Source of the DNA: Methanomethylovorans sp041447285
GTDB lineage: Archaea > Halobacteriota > Methanosarcinia > Methanosarcinales > Methanosarcinaceae
Reading direction: 5' to 3'
DNA length: 64,000 nt
NCBI RefSeq assembly: GCF_041447285.1
Contig: NZ_JBGMEB010000002.1
Coordinates: forward strand, 62,001 to 126,000
Part shown: one piece after another, positions 1-8,255 of the stretch
How positions within the stretch are numbered: position 1 is the first letter of the stretch
How the letters are laid out: every line of letters begins with the position of its first letter
Notes under the pieces: generated by a model
Database searches by the model: none
The model's input: the letters and a program-made list of their open reading frames with translations, nothing else
What the model was told of the DNA's origin: nothing
Made by a program: the position numbers and the translations under genes

Positions 1-168
1 AGTTGCCATTGCTTCCTCGATGTCTACGCCTTCAAGGGCTGCAATGAGTGCCTTTACACGTGATTCGTTGACTGCGGTACCAGCTGCCTGAAGAACGGCA
101 GTTATTGCATCTTCTGTAATCTCTTTACCTGCTTTGTGCAGTAAAAGTGCTGCGTATATATATTCCAT
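1..168 (-). CDS. rpl12: Ribosomal protein P1/L12 (partial, N-terminal part)
   Basis: The first 56 residues of archaeal P1 (aL12, bacterial L7/L12 functional analogue) run off the left edge. The protein dimerises through this helical N-terminus on the P0 stalk and recruits translation factors to the ribosome. The visible part starts MEYIYAALLLHKAGKEI, typical of archaeal P1, and continues through a helix-rich segment ending VDIEEAMAT at the edge. The ATG at 168 is preceded by AGGTGAT, a good ribosome site. It lies 39 bases after rpl10 on the same strand, the last visible gene of the L11-L1-P0-P1 series. The missing part should be the Ala/Glu-rich hinge and the factor-binding tail. Confidence 0.93.
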   Translation of the reverse strand, partial: MEYIYAALLLHKAGKEITEDAITAVLQAAGTAVNESRVKALIAALEGVDIEEAMAT

Positions 169-207
169 GTGAAATCACCTTTTATCAATGTAAGTTATAT
201 GTCTGTC

Positions 208-1239
208 TTATCCAAAGAGTGCTCCAAGACCGGCCATACCGTCCTCTTCTGAACTCTCTTCTTCCTTCTCTTCCTTTGCCTCGGCGGCTTCATTGCCCTG
301 TGTTTCGGTGGTTGTGCTTACTGCTGCTGCAGCTGCGGCACCGAGAGCCTGCTTAAGCTCGTCATCTACTGCTTCTTCATTCTTAGTTGAAGCTGCAGCA
401 GCTACGGCCAGCATCTGTGACTGAGCCTTGCCCATCAATGCGCCCATCAGTTCCGGTTCGAACACAGCGGCATTGATACCGAGGTTCTTGGATTCTGTTG
501 AAGCTTTTGCGATAAGCGTGGTTATGTTGTCTGCAGTTGGATATGCTGCGTATACTGACAAGTTGAATGCCTGCTTTGCGGCCAGAGCTATGTCGTTGAA
601 GTACTGTGTCTCATCCACAGCCAGTACGTCTGGACGGAAAATGGATCCTTCTTCCAGAACTGCTCTCAAGTCCAATCCTACTACTATTGGATAGATCTCA
701 AGCCTGTTCAGCATGGCTGCGAGCAATTGTGGGACTTTTTCTCCCTCTTTCAGTACGGTCTTTGTTTCTTTTACAACGACCTTGCCTCCATCAATAGCTG
801 CTGGTATGCCTGCACGCTGCAGGTCACCCAGTATAGGTCCTGGTGGGAAGCTTGTTGGCCTTGCTTCCACAACAATGTCCTTAGGGGCTATAGCTCCTGA
901 TCTGATTGGTGAAGGTGTCTTGCTCTTTTCGAGAAGCTTATACAGCTTAAAAGGATTCTGGTTTGAAAATACTAATGCCGACTGGACATCAATATATTCG
1001 CTCATATCCTTTACATCCTGGCCCATTTCCTCAAGTGCCCTTCTTATAAGGGTATTTCTGGCCACTTTGATATGTGCAGTTCCTTGGAGGTCTCTCCTCA
1101 TTTTCTGGAGCTGCTTTGCAGGAATGCCTTCAATTCCTGCTATACCAAATAGGTGGTAGGATTTGATGAGCTCTTTAATCTCCTCGACTTCCTTAGCCTT
1201 CCATTTTGGTATGTGTGATGAGTGATGTTCCATCTCCAT
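208..1239 (-). CDS. rpl10: Ribosomal protein P0 (L10, stalk base)
   Basis: Acidic stalk protein P0 (aL10), which anchors P1 dimers on 23S rRNA and carries the GTPase-factor recruiting stalk. At 343 residues it has the usual archaeal length. Residues about 10-110 form the rRNA-binding domain, followed by the archaeal/eukaryal insertion (about 110-185), helical spine segments that bind P1 dimers, an Ala-rich hinge, a Glu-rich run and the conserved tail GMAGLGALFG that contacts elongation factors. It begins 2 bases after the rpl1 stop and is followed by rpl12, so it is translated as part of one operon. No oddities seen. Confidence 0.97.
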   Translation of the reverse strand: MEMEHHSSHIPKWKAKEVEEIKELIKSYHLFGIAGIEGIPAKQLQKMRRDLQGTAHIKVARNTLIRRALEEMGQDVKDMSEYIDVQSALVFSNQNPFKLYKLLEKSKTPSPIRSGAIAPKDIVVEARPTSFPPGPILGDLQRAGIPAAIDGGKVVVKETKTVLKEGEKVPQLLAAMLNRLEIYPIVVGLDLRAVLEEGSIFRPDVLAVDETQYFNDIALAAKQAFNLSVYAAYPTADNITTLIAKASTESKNLGINAAVFEPELMGALMGKAQSQMLAVAAAASTKNEEAVDDELKQALGAAAAAAVSTTTETQGNEAAEAKEEKEEESSEEDGMAGLGALFG

Positions 1240-1241
1240 AA

Positions 1242-1883
1242 TTACATCACCTTCACGGACTTGCCCATTGTGGTCGTCAAATGGATCGACCTGATGTTCT
1301 GACTACCTTTTTCAAGGGACTGTTCTAGTCTGGAGATCACCGTTTCTATGTTATCGGCAAGCTTCTCAACTTCCATGTCCCTGCGCCCAACTGCTACGTG
1401 GAAGGTCAGTTTATCCTTTGACCTTATACGCACGGAATTCTTTGAGGAGTTGATTACATCGGCTACGTTCTTGCCAGGTTGGAGTGGTATTGGCATCTTT
1501 CCCCTGGGACCTAAAACTACACCGAGGCTCTTACCAATGAGTGGCATGTACTGCACTTCGGCTATGAAAAAGTCACATTCGTTGGCAACAGCCCTTGCGC
1601 GTGCCTTGTCCTCTTTCATTGCATTGATATCTTCCTCAGTGAAGATGTATGTAGCACCGGCCTCTTTTGCCTGGAGACCAACCTCACCTTTTGCGAAAAC
1701 AGCAACTTTCAAGTCCTTTCCAAGACCATGTGGAAGTATTATTTCTTCGTCAACACGGTTCTTAGGCTGACTCATATCGAGGTGTTTTAGGTTGATAGCC
1801 AGATCAACGCTTTCCATAAACTTGCGTTGCGGCGATTCCTCTAATAATTTATTAACAGCTTCTACTGTTGCTTTATTTACCAT
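1242..1883 (-). CDS. rpl1: Ribosomal protein L1
   Basis: L1 (uL1) of the large subunit, 213 residues, the normal archaeal size. It forms the mobile L1 stalk and in Methanococcus vannielii is the autogenous translational repressor of the L1-L10-L12 operon (established knowledge). Visible hallmarks are the central LGPRGKMPIPLQPG segment and the C-terminal Thr-rich strand (SIHLTTTMGKSVKVM). The ATG at 1883 follows a GGGAGG ribosome site. Unlike its neighbours it is preceded by a 150-base gap after rpl11 that holds a strong stem-loop abutting the ribosome site (see 1894-1939), which fits autoregulation here, although binding is not shown by sequence. Confidence 0.97.
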   Translation of the reverse strand: MVNKATVEAVNKLLEESPQRKFMESVDLAINLKHLDMSQPKNRVDEEIILPHGLGKDLKVAVFAKGEVGLQAKEAGATYIFTEEDINAMKEDKARARAVANECDFFIAEVQYMPLIGKSLGVVLGPRGKMPIPLQPGKNVADVINSSKNSVRIRSKDKLTFHVAVGRRDMEVEKLADNIETVISRLEQSLEKGSQNIRSIHLTTTMGKSVKVM

Positions 1884-1893
1884 TCTGTTCCTC

Positions 1894-1939
1894 CCGTAGT
1901 GCTGAACTGCCGTCCTTCGGCCACTTCGGCCTACTACGG
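1894..1939 (-). promoter_or_regulatory. Structured leader before rpl1
   Basis: On the minus strand CCGTAGT (1939-1933) can pair with ACTACGG (1900-1894), a perfect 7-bp stem. The enclosed bases offer two overlapping short hairpins, GGCC-GAAGT-GGCC and GCCG-AAGGA-CGGC. The base of the stem directly touches the GGGAGG ribosome site of rpl1. By analogy with Methanococcus, where L1 represses its own mRNA, this could be the L1 operator or an attenuator. Only the fold is visible, the function is inferred. Confidence 0.5.
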
Positions 1940-2033
1940 TTGATTAAAGGACCAAGGATAACCTCAGTCCATTACTATAACATTGCCCCATCGTGGAGCA
2001 TAGTTCTTATATCTATCGGTTATGTGGCTTGGA

Positions 2034-2516
2034 TCAAGCTTCTGCAGCAAGCACATCATCGTACTTTCCGTCGTCGATGGCTTTTTGGCATTCTCTTGGG
2101 TCCATTCCTTCTGCAGTAACGCCCAGAGTTACGCATACGCCCAGCACTTCCTTTACTGCAGCTTTCATGGAATATGCCAGCATTACGTCCCTCTTCATGC
2201 GTGCTATCTTCATAGCCTGGTCTATCTTCAGATCTCCAACTTTAGTTGTCTTTGGTTCGCCAGATCCTTTTTCGATACCCAGTTCTTTCTTGATCAACGC
2301 AGCGGTTGGTGGTGTACCAACTTCGATCTCAAAGCTCTTGTCATCGGCAACTATCACTTTGACAGGCACCTGCATGCCATTATAATCTTTTGTTTTCTCG
2401 TTGATCTTGTCTATAACTGCCTTTATATTGATCCCAAGAGGTCCAAGGGCCGGGCCAAGAGGCGGTCCGGGATTGGCTTTTCCTCCAGAGACCAGTGCTT
2501 CTACAACATTTGCCAT
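2034..2516 (-). CDS. rpl11: Ribosomal protein L11
   Basis: L11 (uL11), 160 residues, binds the GTPase-associated centre of 23S rRNA next to the P0 stalk. The N-terminal domain begins MANVVEALVSGGKANPGPP and carries the proline-rich GPPLGPALGPLGINIK region. The C-terminal RNA-binding domain follows (about 75-150), including the MKAAVKEVLGVCVTLG region. Start ATG at 2516 has GGTGATAC upstream. It follows spt5 on the same strand after 45 bases and precedes rpl1 by 150 bases. Length and motifs are normal for archaea. Confidence 0.97.
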   Translation of the reverse strand: MANVVEALVSGGKANPGPPLGPALGPLGINIKAVIDKINEKTKDYNGMQVPVKVIVADDKSFEIEVGTPPTAALIKKELGIEKGSGEPKTTKVGDLKIDQAMKIARMKRDVMLAYSMKAAVKEVLGVCVTLGVTAEGMDPRECQKAIDDGKYDDVLAAEA

Positions 2517-2561
2517 GTGAGTATCACCAGTTACATCTATTATGTTATAAATTTAATATGT

Positions 2562-3023
2562 TCAGGACTCTTCCTCTTTCCTGAGGACCCTTACAGTGTC
2601 ACCACGTATAGTTATAGGTATCGGTACTACAGCATCAAACAGTTCAACTGTAATCTCCTCATGTCCTTCATCGACCCGCTTGACACGTGCCCTTTCTCCT
2701 TTAAAGGGTCCGGAAGTAATCTCTATTATTGCGCCTTCTGTTATACCTGTCACTGTGGGCTTTGGTGTAAGGAAATGAGATATCTCTTCTATGCTCGATT
2801 GTCCCTTGATCACCGCACGTGCATGCGGAACTGTTTGGATTACCTGTTCAACTATACCGGGTGATGTGCTTTCTACTAATACGTATCCTTTCAGCTCGTC
2901 TGGCGCCAGGATGGCACGAATATCTAAGTGCTCTTTCCTTGCCACCATTGCGATCATGTTTGCTACGGAACGTTCCTGATTAGCAGTTGTTTTCACCACG
3001 AATACAGCAGAAGCTTCAGCCAT
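2562..3023 (-). CDS. spt5: Transcription elongation factor Spt5 (NusG)
   Basis: Archaeal Spt5/NusG homologue, 153 residues, which clamps RNA polymerase on DNA and couples transcription with translation. The NGN domain covers about residues 5-85 (FVVKTTANQERSVANMI at the N-terminus), followed by a KOW domain at about 95-145 (TSGPFKGERARVKRVDE). Its partner would be Spt4 (RpoE''), not in the window. It starts 4 bases after secE and precedes rpl11, the common archaeal secE-spt5-rpl11 order, so transcription-translation genes are probably co-transcribed. Confidence 0.96.
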   Translation of the reverse strand: MAEASAVFVVKTTANQERSVANMIAMVARKEHLDIRAILAPDELKGYVLVESTSPGIVEQVIQTVPHARAVIKGQSSIEEISHFLTPKPTVTGITEGAIIEITSGPFKGERARVKRVDEGHEEITVELFDAVVPIPITIRGDTVRVLRKEEES

Positions 3024-3027
3024 TAAT

Positions 3028-3255
3028 TCACACCCACTTTGGTATTTCTACCATTGCGACATAGATAAGGAATCCCATCATACCAATGGCAAGGATTCCA
3101 AGACCGGCTACTTTAGCAATGGTCAAAAATTCTTCTCTTGAGGGCTTTTTTGTTAGTTTTAGAACCCTAAGGTGCGCCCTTAAAATAGAACCCACAGAGT
3201 CCACTGTGGCATTTAACTTGCTTGAATCTATATTATTCCCTGCCAATATCTTCAC
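3028..3255 (-). CDS. secE: Preprotein translocase subunit SecE (Sec61 gamma)
   Basis: Small tail-anchored subunit of the SecYE translocon, 75 residues. A cytoplasmic amphipathic helix (LRVLKLTKKPSREEFLTIAK, about 32-51) leads into a single membrane helix (about 50-72), the standard Sec61 gamma layout. The conserved RVLKLTKKPSREEF-type segment identifies it. The N-terminus is about 15 residues longer than the shortest homologues, so a later start cannot be excluded. It is followed 4 bases later by spt5. A hairpin terminator after ftsZ (3394-3418) suggests secE has its own promoter, with AT-rich candidates in 3290-3345. Confidence 0.9.
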   Translation of the reverse strand: MKILAGNNIDSSKLNATVDSVGSILRAHLRVLKLTKKPSREEFLTIAKVAGLGILAIGMMGFLIYVAMVEIPKWV

Positions 3256-3393
3256 AACCGATTAAGCCTTATGTTCTCTAATCCAATGTCTGGACGCATT
3301 TATCTAATAATGAGTAGTCAGATTTTAATTATGCTATAAAATAGTACCGACTATCTATCACTTCTTCTCTAAAATACTTTTCGATCATTTAGG

Positions 3394-3418
3394 TAGGCAG
3401 ACTCTGGCTGTCTGCCTA
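3394..3418 (-). terminator. Hairpin after ftsZ
   Basis: Perfect 9-bp stem (TAGGCAGAC / GTCTGCCTA) with a 7-base loop, 9 bases downstream of the ftsZ stop on the minus strand. It lies between ftsZ and the secE operon and probably separates the two transcripts or protects the ftsZ 3' end. The run after it is not a pure T tract, so a processing or stability element is the alternative. Confidence 0.6.
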
Positions 3419-3426
3419 AATCGTAT

Positions 3427-4530
3427 TCATTTTACAAAATCAATTCCATACTTACGTGTAATATTTCTAGCGCCGCCATGACCGTAGATCTGAGGCGATT
3501 TAACACCAGTGACAACAAGCATTACCCTCACGGTATTTTCCAACTCTTCGTCTACCTGGGCACCCCAAATGATCCTTGCGTCGGGGTCTATACGGCTATA
3601 TACCTCTTGGACCACGCTTTCAGCTTCTGCAATGGTCATATCAGGTCCACCTACCACGTTCACAAGAGCTGATGTAGCACCGGATATGTCTACGTCGAGC
3701 AGTGGACTTCTCAATGCCTTTTGAACCGCTTCAACGGCTTTCATCTCTCCTTCTGCCTCGCCAAGGCCGATCATTGCAACGCCACCATTCTGCATAACTG
3801 TCCTGACATCGGCAAAGTCAAGGTTGACAAGTCCCGGTTTTGTGATCAGTTCGGTAATTCCTTTTACAGCTCTCATCAAAACTTCGTCAGATACTTTGAA
3901 TGCAGCTTGCAGTGGAAGTCTTGGAACAACTTCAAGAAGCTTGTCATTTGGTACTACTATTACTGTGTCAGCAACTTCTCTTAGCCTCTCAAGGCCAGCT
4001 TCAGCGTTCATACGCCTTACATGCCCTTCAACTCCAAAAGGAAGCGTAACTACTGCAATTGTAAGTGCTCCTGCGTCCCTGGCAGCTTCTGCAACTACTG
4101 GGGCAGAACCCGTACCAGTACCGCCTCCAAGACCTGCTGTGATGAATACCATATCGCTGCCCTCTACGAAAGCCTTGATTTCATCAACACTTTCCAGAGC
4201 TGCCTCTTCTCCAACTTGGGGAAGGCTACCAGCACCAAGACCTCTTGTCTTTTTCTTTCCTATCAATATCTTCTTATCTGCATTGACTCTAAGAAGGTGC
4301 TGAGCATCAGTGTTTATAGCAACTAATTCTGCTCCTTTTATTCCCTCATTGGCCATTCTCTGGGTACTGTTTGACCCTCCTCCACCACAGCCTACTACCT
4401 TTATCACAGTTCTCAGATCTCGAAGCATCTCTTCAAGCTCTGCATTGATATCGTTCGGTTCCGGCACACGTGTATGGAGGCGTCCTTCCTCTTCGGCCCT
4501 AGCAAGCGCCTCTTCAACTATGGATCTCAT
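3427..4530 (-). CDS. ftsZ: Cell division protein FtsZ
   Basis: Tubulin-like GTPase that forms the division ring, 367 residues. The core (about 38-340) shows VGCGGGGSNS near residue 46 for nucleotide binding and the tubulin signature GGGTGTGSAPVVA near residue 135. The T7-loop region appears as NLDFADVRTVM. An N-terminal extension of about 37 residues rich in Glu/Arg is typical of euryarchaeal FtsZ1. The C-terminus ends GIDFVK without a long linker. A hairpin terminator follows the gene. Euryarchaea often have FtsZ1 and FtsZ2; this one fits the FtsZ1-like type next to secE, a commonly seen neighbourhood. Confidence 0.96.
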   Translation of the reverse strand: MRSIVEEALARAEEEGRLHTRVPEPNDINAELEEMLRDLRTVIKVVGCGGGGSNSTQRMANEGIKGAELVAINTDAQHLLRVNADKKILIGKKKTRGLGAGSLPQVGEEAALESVDEIKAFVEGSDMVFITAGLGGGTGTGSAPVVAEAARDAGALTIAVVTLPFGVEGHVRRMNAEAGLERLREVADTVIVVPNDKLLEVVPRLPLQAAFKVSDEVLMRAVKGITELITKPGLVNLDFADVRTVMQNGGVAMIGLGEAEGEMKAVEAVQKALRSPLLDVDISGATSALVNVVGGPDMTIAEAESVVQEVYSRIDPDARIIWGAQVDEELENTVRVMLVVTGVKSPQIYGHGGARNITRKYGIDFVK

Positions 4531-4562
4531 TCTTCTTCTCCCTTGAGTGAAAATCGTAGTAT

Positions 4563-5981
4563 TTATTTAAGAGTAATGGTATTTCCTAATGTAATTCTTC
4601 TTGTGGTTTTTGTATAAACCATTAATGGTTCTACAATTCTGCCATTGGCAGTTACAGGGTTCCCTTTTTTCAACTCTGCGAACATAGGGCCAGGAGGCAC
4701 ACCCAGCTCCCGGGCAAGTTCCGGGTTGAACCTCTCCTCTGTAATATATAGCGTCATCTCTTCCGGGATATATTTTATTTCATAATGCTCTTTTAGTATT
4801 TTAATGCATTCATCTATAAGCATATCAGCTGAAGCCTTTTCTTTGCCTTGTTTGCACATCATTATACCGGGTAATGTCCCATTATCCTTTTCAAGGTACA
4901 CCACATCCAACATCTCAATTAATTCAATCACTTTTTTCTTATCAACAGCTACTGCTTCACTGAAGACCCCTTCATCCATCTCAAAGATCTGAATATCCTC
5001 TGTCTTTATTCCTTTTGTGTTGTTTATATCCTGTCTGAATCCACTTGTTATCCTCAGGCGGCTCCCGGGACACAACCTGTCTGCCAGCCTAAACATATGG
5101 GAATATATATTCCAGGGCAATCCCTGCATATCTAATATATCACTTTCCCGAAGCAATTCAAGTCCAATACCTTTGATAATACCAGTGATCTTTTCTTTAT
5201 GTGCTGATGACATTGCCCTTCGATCAAAATATACAAAATCAGCATTTGATTTCTCAATAGCCTGCTTAACAAGTCCCAGGTCCAGGTTATCAAGCTGATG
5301 ATTCGGAAAATTGTGCCCAAATGTTATATTGTTCTCAAGCAACAATTTGGATTGCCTTTTTGCATAGTGGCCACCCCCAAAGCCAACAGCTATTGGTACA
5401 ATATCTTCTTTAACATTTAATATTGCGCAGGCAGCTATCTCCCCTGCCACAGGGTCTTTCCACTGTTCTTCTGCACTGCCTATCTCTGCATAGACCATCG
5501 GTAAAGACACATCAGTAGGGCCATGGTGTGTGGATTCCATGGTAACCTCATAGCCACTATTTTTCACCATTTTTTGCATGTTTTTCAAAATGGATCTCAA
5601 GGCAAAGGGCGCAGGATAGGATAATTCCCCGCTGTGTCCGCCAAACTCCGCATTGCCGCTGTTGCCTGTATAATGAGCGGTAACAACCCTGTTCCCATCT
5701 TTGCTCTTATGTTTTGAGGCCACTATAATAAGCCGTGTTTTTAATCCGCATGCTTCAATTTTACGGTCTATGCCATCCTGGTATATGTGATGCCCATCAA
5801 TCTCTACAAGCCAGAAATCTTCGGATGAATAAGCACATACAAGTTCCTTCCACTTATCGCTAGTTATGTTCAAAGGAACCCATTCTCTTTTTTTCAGTAT
5901 ATGTTCCTTGATGTTCTGGCTAGCGCTGTCAACTGTAGAGCAGAGAATAGTTATTTTTGCATCCTTTTCATCGCTTTTCAC
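4563..5981 (-). CDS. dtdA: D-aminoacyl-tRNA deacylase, archaeal type
   Basis: Archaeal/plant-type D-aminoacyl-tRNA deacylase (DtdA/GEK1 family), a metal-dependent hydrolase that removes D-amino acids mischarged on tRNA. Length is 472 residues. The N-terminal part (about 1-270) holds conserved histidines in HYTGNSGNAEFGGHSGELSY, ESTHHGPTDVSLP and the signature GGGHYAKRQ. A further C-terminal region of about 180 residues ends TLGNTITLK; this is longer than the shortest family members, and I cannot name the extra region. The start is GTG at 5981 with GAGGAG upstream. It lies 11 bases after the Trm5-like gene on the same strand, so a tRNA-quality operon is likely. Confidence 0.9.
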   Translation of the reverse strand: MKSDEKDAKITILCSTVDSASQNIKEHILKKREWVPLNITSDKWKELVCAYSSEDFWLVEIDGHHIYQDGIDRKIEACGLKTRLIIVASKHKSKDGNRVVTAHYTGNSGNAEFGGHSGELSYPAPFALRSILKNMQKMVKNSGYEVTMESTHHGPTDVSLPMVYAEIGSAEEQWKDPVAGEIAACAILNVKEDIVPIAVGFGGGHYAKRQSKLLLENNITFGHNFPNHQLDNLDLGLVKQAIEKSNADFVYFDRRAMSSAHKEKITGIIKGIGLELLRESDILDMQGLPWNIYSHMFRLADRLCPGSRLRITSGFRQDINNTKGIKTEDIQIFEMDEGVFSEAVAVDKKKVIELIEMLDVVYLEKDNGTLPGIMMCKQGKEKASADMLIDECIKILKEHYEIKYIPEEMTLYITEERFNPELARELGVPPGPMFAELKKGNPVTANGRIVEPLMVYTKTTRRITLGNTITLK

Positions 5982-5992
5982 AGCCTATCTCC

Positions 5993-6850
5993 TCAACTTG
6001 AACCTTTTATAATATCAAATACCCATCTGCTCACGCCAGGCGCCACGTTGCCGCATCTGCGGTAGTTCAGCACATTAAATCCCCTGCTCTTATAATCTGC
6101 AATAAGGTCTTCTATTTGATGTTGTTTCTTAAATGTATAGAAATGTATCATTCCTTCTGGCATAACTACTTGTGATAATATGTCAAGGAACTGGTCCATG
6201 CCATAAGGTGTGGGAATTATGGCCCTGTGAAAATGACATTTTAGCATTGAAGGAATGTTCGTGGCATCGGCACGTATCACTGAAAGGTTTTCCAGAACTC
6301 CATTCCTGAAAGCATTCTTCTGAAGCATATGACAGGCTGCGATGTTCTTCTCCAATGCGACCACATGAGCACCTTTAGCAGCAGCAGGTACTGCAAAAGG
6401 CCCAACACCACAGAAAGGTACTATTATCCTTTCTCCTTTTTGTACCAGATTGGTGATCCTGCTTCTTTCATAGGATAATCTACTATTGAAAAAAGCCTCC
6501 TGCAGATCAAGTTCATAGGCAAAACCAAATTCTCTATGTATTGTTTTGGTACTACTGCCAGCAAGCAGCTCATAGGATGCGATTCTATGTTCTCCTCTGA
6601 GCTTGGAGGTCTTGTTCACCACAGCTCTTACTCCTCCCTGGCCAGCTATAAGTGCACTCGCGATCTCATATTTATGCGCGTCAAGCTCTATAGGTATTGA
6701 TACAATAGCTATGTTGCCTATTACATCGAATCTTCCGGGCAATATCATCAGTTCTTGTTGTGTGAGTGATTTTTTCAATATATCTCTAAGGCTCATTGTC
6801 TGTTCCCTTATTGTTGATTTCCTTGTTTTGCCTGAGATTTCCACTTCCAA
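5993..6850 (-). CDS. Trm5-like tRNA (guanine-37 N1) methyltransferase family
   Basis: Class I SAM-dependent methyltransferase of the Trm5/Taw2 family, 285 residues; family members methylate G37 or build wyosine on tRNA. Visible motifs are the family segment YELDLQEAFFNSRLSYER, the SAM-binding loop VPFCGVGPFAVPAAAKGA, the acidic VALEKN strand end, and IRADATNIP. The catalytic motif seen as IIPTPYGMDQFLDI differs from the NxPY of classical Trm5 because it reads TPYG, so another tRNA substrate is possible. The start given is TTG at 6850. An ATG at 6796 (MSLRDIL) is an alternative, and would leave room for a divergent promoter, since the next gene begins only 22-53 bases away. Confidence 0.8.
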   Translation of the reverse strand: MEVEISGKTRKSTIREQTMSLRDILKKSLTQQELMILPGRFDVIGNIAIVSIPIELDAHKYEIASALIAGQGGVRAVVNKTSKLRGEHRIASYELLAGSSTKTIHREFGFAYELDLQEAFFNSRLSYERSRITNLVQKGERIIVPFCGVGPFAVPAAAKGAHVVALEKNIAACHMLQKNAFRNGVLENLSVIRADATNIPSMLKCHFHRAIIPTPYGMDQFLDILSQVVMPEGMIHFYTFKKQHQIEDLIADYKSRGFNVLNYRRCGNVAPGVSRWVFDIIKGSS

Positions 6851-6902
6851 TATTCCATAACCCTTATTAATCTTGATGTTTCACGTTTATACAGTGATCT
6901 CA

Positions 6903-7208
6903 GTGCCATCAATAGCTGTGGAAATTGTACATTTCAAAGTCAAGCCGGGAACCAATGAGCAGGAATTTCTCAAGGCATCTGCTGATATGATGCAGGAGCT
7001 GGGCAAACTATCAGGCTTCATTGATAGGGAATTGCTCAAAGGTGACAACGGCCAGTGGACAGATATGGTTCATTGGAAAAGCATGGAGAATGCATTGAAA
7101 GCTACAGATGATGTAATGAAACTTCCTTTATGTCTTGCATATTTTGGCTTCATTGATGATACCTCATTTCAAATGATGCATTTCACGCAAAGTCAAAAGT
7201 ATCCTTAA
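6903..7208 (+). CDS. ABM/dimeric ferredoxin-like fold small protein
   Basis: About 101 residues resembling the antibiotic biosynthesis monooxygenase (ABM) or related dimeric alpha/beta-barrel fold. The strand VEIVHFKVKPGTNEQEFL is followed by a helix (SADMMQELGKLSGFIDREL) and a strand with the typical MVHWKSMENALKATDDVM pattern. Such proteins are small dimeric enzymes or stress proteins of mixed function, and no catalytic assignment is possible. The frame is open from an ATG at 6873, but GTG at 6903 or 6918 fits the family N-terminus better. No ribosome site is obvious; AT-rich CTTATTAATC at 6865-6875 suggests a leaderless start. It is divergent from the Trm5-like gene. Confidence 0.65.
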   Translation: MPSIAVEIVHFKVKPGTNEQEFLKASADMMQELGKLSGFIDRELLKGDNGQWTDMVHWKSMENALKATDDVMKLPLCLAYFGFIDDTSFQMMHFTQSQKYP

Positions 7209-7270
7209 ATGTGACCTGAATTTCAATAAGTCGCTTGTATAGCATTAGGGCAGTGCATCTTATAGCCCTG

Positions 7271-7549
7271 CTAAACACTATCAAACAAGCCTATTCTGAA
7301 AACGTCTTTTGTTTCATTAATGAACCATCTACAGTATTCTATAAAGTGCAGAGTAAATAGTATCATTATTGGGATTCCAATAATTTCATGAATATACTTC
7401 CATTCATATCCGCCAATTCCTATATATGTGGAGTCATTTGACCCTACTAGCAGCACTATCTCTGAAATTCCCTGTAATAGCATCAATGCCATTAATGGCA
7501 CATCTATAATAAAATGGGTTTTTGTCATTTTCACTCTAAACTCCTCCAA
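7271..7549 (-). CDS. DUF4405-type small membrane protein, copy 1
   Basis: A 92-residue membrane protein of the DUF4405 (cytochrome b-like) type with two predicted helices, about residues 12-34 and 54-77, the second written KYIHEIIGIPIMILFTLHF. Family members carry histidines that may bind haem. Compared with the neighbouring paralogue at 7989-8255, two of the four histidines are tyrosine here (Tyr52 and Tyr72), leaving His54 and His68. The start could also be the Met at residue 8. It lies in the same direction as its paralogue, 440 bases apart. Function is unknown; electron transfer is only an inference from the family fold. Confidence 0.7.
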   Translation of the reverse strand: MEEFRVKMTKTHFIIDVPLMALMLLQGISEIVLLVGSNDSTYIGIGGYEWKYIHEIIGIPIMILFTLHFIEYCRWFINETKDVFRIGLFDSV

Positions 7550-7988
7550 TTTTTCTGTGTTTTAACCCAGTATTTAATTTTTGATGTGAGTATTTTATTG
7601 GCTCAATACTTCTCCTTATTCATCCCAATGGGTTGCATTATAATAAAAAGAAACTTACATTTTTTTGTATGTTGAAGTTTTAAGTGATCTCCTTTAAAGG
7701 TTCATTAAAGCATAGAACTGTAAATTAAGCTTGATATGTCCTTAGAAGGAGGTGTGAAACAGTTGTATTTTATGTTTTCACATTCTGACAAATATTCTAT
7801 TTAATACGTCTATATAAAAATAGAGTATGAAAATCACATTTCTATGTGATCCTGAGACTCCCTTCTCTATTTACGGCACATCCAATTCTCTAGTATTTAA
7901 TATCATCCATGTAAAAGCGATATATTTATTAAAATCCAGTCGAAAAAAGTAGAATACGGGATGTAGAAATCCCTCATGGTATAGCAGG
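7550..7988. other. Gap between the two DUF4405 genes
   Basis: 439 bases, AT-rich. It holds a perfect 7-bp hairpin (ATCACAT-TTCT-ATGTGAT, 7833-7850) followed on the minus strand by a T-rich stretch, a possible terminator for the upstream DUF4405 gene. An AGGAGGTG string at 7745-7752 on the plus strand precedes only a 16-codon frame and is not called. No other gene seen. Confidence 0.5.
7833..7850 (-). terminator. Possible terminator after DUF4405 copy 2
   Basis: ATCACAT-TTCT-ATGTGAT perfect stem-loop 138 bases downstream of the gene at 7989-8255 on the minus strand, followed by TTTCATACTCTATTTTTATA. The distance from the stop codon makes this only moderately likely. Confidence 0.35.
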
Positions 7989-8255
7989 TCACTCTATAGA
8001 ACATGCTTGTGCTGGCTTATTAAGTCCAAAGGTATTCTTTGTTACACAGATTACCCATCTCCAGTGCAATGCAAGGTGGATGACGAATAAAATCACCATT
8101 GGCACTCCACATAATTCGTGAATATGTCTCCATTCAGACATACCTCTTCCTCCAAACTGGAGAATGAGGCCTGAAACTCCTTCCAGGACTGTTAATATTA
8201 ATAATGGTATATCTACAATATAATTAATCAGTGCTCGTTTCATTCGAATCTTCAA
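7989..8255 (-). CDS. DUF4405-type small membrane protein, copy 2
   Basis: An 88-residue two-helix membrane protein of the DUF4405 type. Helix 1 spans about 10-33 (YIVDIPLLILTVLEGVSGLI) and helix 2 about 46-70. The family histidine pattern is complete: His44 and His46 in WRHIHELCG, His60 and His64 in VIHLALHWRW. These may bind haem as in small cytochrome b-like domains (family knowledge, not shown here). The same-strand paralogue at 7271-7549 keeps the layout but has lost two of the histidines. No redox partner gene is adjacent, so the job is unknown. Confidence 0.75.
   Translation of the reverse strand: MKIRMKRALINYIVDIPLLILTVLEGVSGLILQFGGRGMSEWRHIHELCGVPMVILFVIHLALHWRWVICVTKNTFGLNKPAQACSIE

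Noticed and set aside
7745..7800. AGGAGGTG followed by a 16-codon frame
   Set aside because: Strong ribosome-site look-alike, but the frame is too short and lies in a gap with no conserved product.
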